From the NCBI GenBank assembly GCA_910588205.1, contig CAJUQK010000004.1, forward strand, positions 31,615 to 95,614: a stretch of 64,000 nt of DNA, read 5' to 3'. The notes beneath the pieces were generated by a model. The model did no database searches. It saw only the letters and a list, made by a program, of their open reading frames with translations, and was not told the origin of the DNA. Within the stretch, counting starts at the first letter, position 1, and every line of letters begins with the position of its first letter. This DNA comes from an uncultured Eggerthellaceae bacterium (lineage in GTDB: Bacteria; Actinomycetota; Coriobacteriia; Coriobacteriales; Eggerthellaceae). Shown here in pieces: positions 60,749 through 64,000 of the stretch. The translations under genes were made by a program, and so were the position numbers.

Positions 60749-60951
60749 CCGGGCGGACCACGGTCCGCCCCTACGCAGGACCGGCAACATTATTCTCGTA
60801 GGGGCCGAGCATGCTCAGCCCGACGCAACAACCCAGGGAATGCAACATCACCCGTAGGGGTCGATCGTGTTCGGCCCCCGGGCGGACCGGCAACATTATT
60901 CTCGTAGGGGCCGAGCATGCTCGGCCCGACGCAACAACCCAGGGAATGTAA
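60749..60951. repeat. Palindromic repeat cluster D with a tandem duplication
   Basis: Palindromes lie at 60749-60775 (CGGACC arms), 60795-60821 and 60902-60927 (CCGAGC), and 60852-60880 (TCGATC, imperfect, fused to a truncated CGGACC copy). A segment of about 68 bases starting GGACCGGCAACATTATTCTC is present twice (from 60779 and from 60884) with about two differences, so one unit was duplicated recently. The cluster fills the gap between the divergent fhaA promoter and the end of the protease gene. Confidence 0.85.
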
Positions 60952-60963
60952 CCGAATTCTCCC

Positions 60964-62988
60964 CTACGGCACCACCGGCTGAAGGACGACCGTCTCATAG
61001 ATACGATCCTCCTTCCCCATGGAGGTATCATCCGCGAACCCCTTCACCAGCGCGTTGCCATAGGTATAATCCATGGTGCGCCCGGTCTGCTGATACTGAG
61101 ACACCAGCCGTTGGGAGTATTCCTCCAGGCTTTGCCAGGTCTGCCCATTCGTGCTCACGAAGGTCTCACCTTCGTTCGCGATCACCTGCCCCTGAGTCGT
61201 TTGATTGTCATGAGCAGCCACGGCAAAGGCTACTTCCAACCCAAGGTACGTGTCAGCCTGCCCTTCGCCAGCCTCTGCGTTCTCTTCGCCCTCTTCAGGA
61301 GCCGCGTGGATCACCACGGTCACCGCAAAGCTCTGCCCCGCCATCACCAGCACCGGCGTATCCAGCGCTACCGTGTGATAGCCTGCATCCGCAAAGCTCC
61401 CGGTAACCGAGGCTACCGCTGTAGCAGCTTCCATCACCTGAGTAGCATCCTTGCCTTCCGCGTTGAACCCCACTGGCAGCATGCTCACCTTTACGTCAAA
61501 GCTGCCGTTCGCATCGAAGGTCCAGGCGCCCACCGCCTTCACCAACTGCGTGGCCTCTGCTTGGAAGACATTCGCGCAGCGCACTTCACCGCTATAGCGC
61601 GAGGGCGTGACGAACTCCGCTGCCCCCACATAGTCATGCTGGTATATGGCATCGTAGCTCTGGCTCACTGGCGTGACAGCGAAGGCTTCCGGGTCAGAGA
61701 TGGAGTGATCATAGTAGGACAGCCAAAAGTAGCCGCTGGACTGGCCGTTACCGTCACGCAGCCCCCAATGGGTAGCATCCTGTTCGCCACCCAGACTGCT
61801 GAATAGGTCATCGTTGCCCCAGCTGTTCTTGCAGAGCCACGCGCCATCAGCCGGAGGCTGGCCGCTGCTGGCTCCCTGAAACGCAGATGCCGGGTAGGTA
61901 TCGTCCCACCCCAGGATCAGCGCAGCATGGTTCTGCACGGGCGCATCCGTAGCGCAATACTGACTCCAGGTGGCGAAGGTGATGTCGTCGCCCGCTTCGA
62001 CATCCTGGTATTCCCCCTTAACGACGTCTTGCGGGATGCTCTGCTCCATCTGAAGCGCTATGGCCACGCCGCCCACGTTCGCCAGCGTACGCTTGATGGC
62101 CGCCGTCCCTGCTGGGTCGTAGCCCTCATACACAGTGCCGCTGCCATCCGAGGCTGCGCTCACGCGGGCCGGACTCTGCAGCCGCAGCACCTCGCTCACG
62201 CGCCAGCCCGTGTCCTCCGTTATGCGTGTCTCATCGTAGAGCGACCAGTTCTCTTGGCGCGCATCGAAGCCCCCGTCAAGCTGATACCACGGCTGACTGC
62301 TTCCCGCTTCGAAGCCGTTATAGGCATAGGGAGCCGCTTCTTCGGTCAGCAGCGTCTGCCAGGCCGTGAGAGCGGAGGCAGCGGTGGCGAAATTGCCGCT
62401 AGAAAGCTGTTCGGTAGCCGCCGATTCAATGAGCGGGAAGCCTTCGCCCGCCTGCGCCCCTGCACTAGCCTCCGTTTGGGATTCGTGGGCGAACCAAGCG
62501 ATGGCTCGCTCTGAAATATCCGGGATAGCAGGCAAGTTCGTCAGGTTCAGCTCGGAGAAAGCGGGAGAATCGGGGGGCAACGCATCCTGGGCAGCCCCCG
62601 CAGCCACCGCCTCAGCCTTCAAGATGGAGCTCTCAAGGGCGCCAGCCACCGCGAAGGCCCAGCAAGCACCCCAAGGGGTTTGCAGTTTCGCGGGGGTAGC
62701 CTGACCCAAGTTGGGCAGCAGGTAGCGAGGAGCCTGGGTGGGATCAACGGTTGAACCCTCTTCGGATGCAGGGGCTCCTTCGGCAGATGCCTCGGCTGGA
62801 GCTGTCCCTTCGCCAGAAGCAACCGTCTCAGCCGCCCCTTCGCCAGAGGCAACCGCAGAAGCCGAGGACGCAGGCGGCAACGGACCTGGCTGCGGGCCCG
62901 TCTCACCGAACGCCAATGCTGCTGGCTGTCCGAACGCCAACGCTGCCGCCAGCACCGCACTATATATATGTAAGGACCACTGCTTCAT
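60964..62988 (-). CDS. Secreted papain-like (C1 family) cysteine protease (674 aa)
   Basis: Signal peptide of about 28 residues (ends near ALAFGE), then a low-complexity Ala/Glu/Gly/Ser linker (30-85). The C1 protease domain follows with oxyanion Gln103 and catalytic Cys109 in QTPWGACWAF, His354 in NHAALILGWDD and Asn388 in CKNSWG. The C-terminal 230 residues are beta-rich and match the lectin-like domain that follows C1 proteases in Gram-positive secreted enzymes. All catalytic residues are present, so it should be active outside the cell. There is no sortase motif. TAGAAT ends six bases before the ATG and no ribosome site is seen, so the message may be leaderless. Confidence 0.9.
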   Translation of the reverse strand: MKQWSLHIYSAVLAAALAFGQPAALAFGETGPQPGPLPPASSASAVASGEGAAETVASGEGTAPAEASAEGAPASEEGSTVDPTQAPRYLLPNLGQATPAKLQTPWGACWAFAVAGALESSILKAEAVAAGAAQDALPPDSPAFSELNLTNLPAIPDISERAIAWFAHESQTEASAGAQAGEGFPLIESAATEQLSSGNFATAASALTAWQTLLTEEAAPYAYNGFEAGSSQPWYQLDGGFDARQENWSLYDETRITEDTGWRVSEVLRLQSPARVSAASDGSGTVYEGYDPAGTAAIKRTLANVGGVAIALQMEQSIPQDVVKGEYQDVEAGDDITFATWSQYCATDAPVQNHAALILGWDDTYPASAFQGASSGQPPADGAWLCKNSWGNDDLFSSLGGEQDATHWGLRDGNGQSSGYFWLSYYDHSISDPEAFAVTPVSQSYDAIYQHDYVGAAEFVTPSRYSGEVRCANVFQAEATQLVKAVGAWTFDANGSFDVKVSMLPVGFNAEGKDATQVMEAATAVASVTGSFADAGYHTVALDTPVLVMAGQSFAVTVVIHAAPEEGEENAEAGEGQADTYLGLEVAFAVAAHDNQTTQGQVIANEGETFVSTNGQTWQSLEEYSQRLVSQYQQTGRTMDYTYGNALVKGFADDTSMGKEDRIYETVVLQPVVP

Positions 62989-63199
62989 GGGCGAATTCTA
63001 CTGCATGGCCCCAGCCCGCGCCGCACGAGCAGCAATCTCTGCAAAAGCAACAGGTGGTTCGCAGATTAGGCGGTTCGAAGGAAGAGGGGGTATCATCACG
63101 GCAAGGTCACGGGCAATGGGAATGCGCGCTCCCGCTGGAGGTCCAACAGGAGACGCAGAAAGTGCCCGCATACGTGGGTTTATCGAAAAGGAGGACACA

Positions 63200-63670
63200 A
63201 TGTATAAGAAGGTTCTGGTTCCATTCGATGATTCCGAACCCGCGCGTCGCGCGCTCCAAAACGCCATGAACCTGGTGAGCGGGGTGGATGATCCGCAGGT
63301 CACCGTTTTGAATGTCGTGGAATGGCATGACTACAACGCCGAAACGTTCAAGATCGCGTCGCGCATGAGCGGCGTCTTGGGAGATTCTCTGGACATGAAC
63401 GCCATCTCAGAGATCGGGGACGAAGCCGAGGTGCGCGAGATGGATCGCATTGCCAAGAGCATCGCCGATATCGTGGGGGACGCACCCTGCGTTGATATCG
63501 CCATCGTGAATGGCAGCCCCCATGACACCATCGTAGCCTACGCCAACGATCTGGATTACGACTGCATTGCCATGGGCCACCGCGGCATGGGTGTCATCCG
63601 CGGCATGCTGGGCTCCGTTGCCTATTCGGTGCTGCAGAAGGCGAACAAGCCGGTCCTTGTGGTGAAGTAG
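63200..63670 (+). CDS. Universal stress protein, ATP-binding type (156 aa)
   Basis: UspA fold: begins MYKKVLVPFDDSEPARRAL and ends SVLQKANKPVLVV. The nucleotide-binding motif G-x2-G-x9-G-S is present as GHRGMGVIRGMLGS, so it belongs to the ATP-binding branch. AAAGGAGG is placed six bases before the ATG at 63200; the longer frame upstream has no support. It is soluble and cytoplasmic, and probably acts in survival under stress or growth arrest. It is divergent from the protease gene and is followed by palindromic repeats. Confidence 0.93.
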   Translation: MYKKVLVPFDDSEPARRALQNAMNLVSGVDDPQVTVLNVVEWHDYNAETFKIASRMSGVLGDSLDMNAISEIGDEAEVREMDRIAKSIADIVGDAPCVDIAIVNGSPHDTIVAYANDLDYDCIAMGHRGMGVIRGMLGSVAYSVLQKANKPVLVVK

Positions 63671-64000
63671 GGCGAACTACGGTCCGCCCCCTGTTGCACC
63701 CGGATGTTGCGCGAAGCGCGACCCACCCGACCCCGTTGCATCCTTCGGGTTGCCGCACTGGACTGAGCACGCTCGGCCCCTACGAACCACCTGCACCCGG
63801 ATGAACCATGCCTGACAGGTTGCCGTAGGGGCTGATCTGGATCAGCCCCCTGTTGCACCCGGGACAATCCTGCTCGGTATTGACGCAAATGAGGGTTAGG
63901 TGGGTGCGCATCTTCGGGGGAGAGGATTCACCCTCAGATGCGCCTCCTTCGCCGATGCGGGGTCCGGGGCGGACGGGAGCGCTCTCACGCTCACTCGCGT
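63671..64000. repeat. Palindromic repeat cluster E and window end
   Basis: A partial CGGACC-arm copy overlaps the stop of the stress-protein gene (63669-63690). Palindromes follow at 63759-63784 (imperfect CCGAGC) and 63823-63850 (CTGATC arms). The latter is a truncated composite that keeps only about the last 40 bases of the 111-bp unit. GCGCATCT (63906-63913) and AGATGCGC (63936-63943) form a further stem of unknown role. No gene is supported. Confidence 0.75.

Noticed and set aside
63622..63888. 88-codon minus-strand frame at the right end
   Set aside because: It is a translation of palindromic repeats and overlaps the stress-protein gene; no ribosome site is visible.

Overview
The window looks like chromosome from an anaerobic, moderately high-GC actinobacterium of the Eggerthellaceae (class Coriobacteriia). 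Four things point there: molybdopterin (bis-MGD) oxidoreductases crowded next to MFS carriers; regulators made of a multi-spanning membrane half joined to a C-terminal LuxR helix-turn-helix; an actinobacterial fhaA-fhaB-pstP-rodA/pbpA cell-wall block; and at least one gene that appears leaderless. No species can be named from sequence alone.

Positions 1-26.7 kb form an aromatic-metabolism island. Positions 1-6.5 kb hold an operon resembling pyrogallol-phloroglucinol transhydroxylase: an Ig-like small protein, two tandem catalytic subunits and one Fe-S subunit that runs off the left edge. It is followed by a membrane LuxR regulator, two MFS carriers and a URO-D-like protein. A single Schlafen/AlbA_2-type gene (12.8-14.3 kb), bracketed by mirror-image operator-like arrays, interrupts the island. 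Then come two more membrane LuxR regulators, a small zinc-ribbon gene, and two divergent modules (18.2-23.7 kb and 23.9-26.6 kb). Each module has a molybdoenzyme with Cys-type active site and a small 2x[4Fe-4S] partner, the layout known for cytosolic catechol dehydroxylases. The divergent promoter region carries a perfect 11-bp-arm palindrome, and related half-sites lie in other promoter regions of the island.

Positions 26.7-41 kb are mainly housekeeping: ABC transporter parts, a CDF metal exporter, a deformylase-like protein lacking the catalytic Glu, a CPHC thioredoxin, a lipoprotein, a LytTR response regulator, tRNA-Leu(CAA), a CorC-type CBS protein, a PRC-barrel protein, a DJ-1 protein, coaD, and an MFS carrier fused to CBS domains. 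A 26-aa holin-like type I toxin with a convergent antisense promoter sits at 40.5-40.8 kb.

Positions 41.2-54.6 kb encode cell-surface functions: a 3079-residue sortase-anchored protein with about 22 InlB-B-like repeats, a bitopic membrane protein, an abundant-looking secreted protein with its own terminator, and a large polytopic membrane protein. Positions 55.2-60.7 kb hold the cell-wall and phospho-signalling block, including a RodA-PBP fusion. The window ends with a secreted papain-like protease and a universal stress protein.

Gaps between genes from 33.6 kb onward (and one at 18.1 kb) are filled with about 28 copies of a short palindrome whose arms change in compensating pairs, some inside a 111-bp composite repeat. 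This repeat family, the transhydroxylase/dehydroxylase island, the AlbA_2 element and the toxin locus are the most unusual contents.
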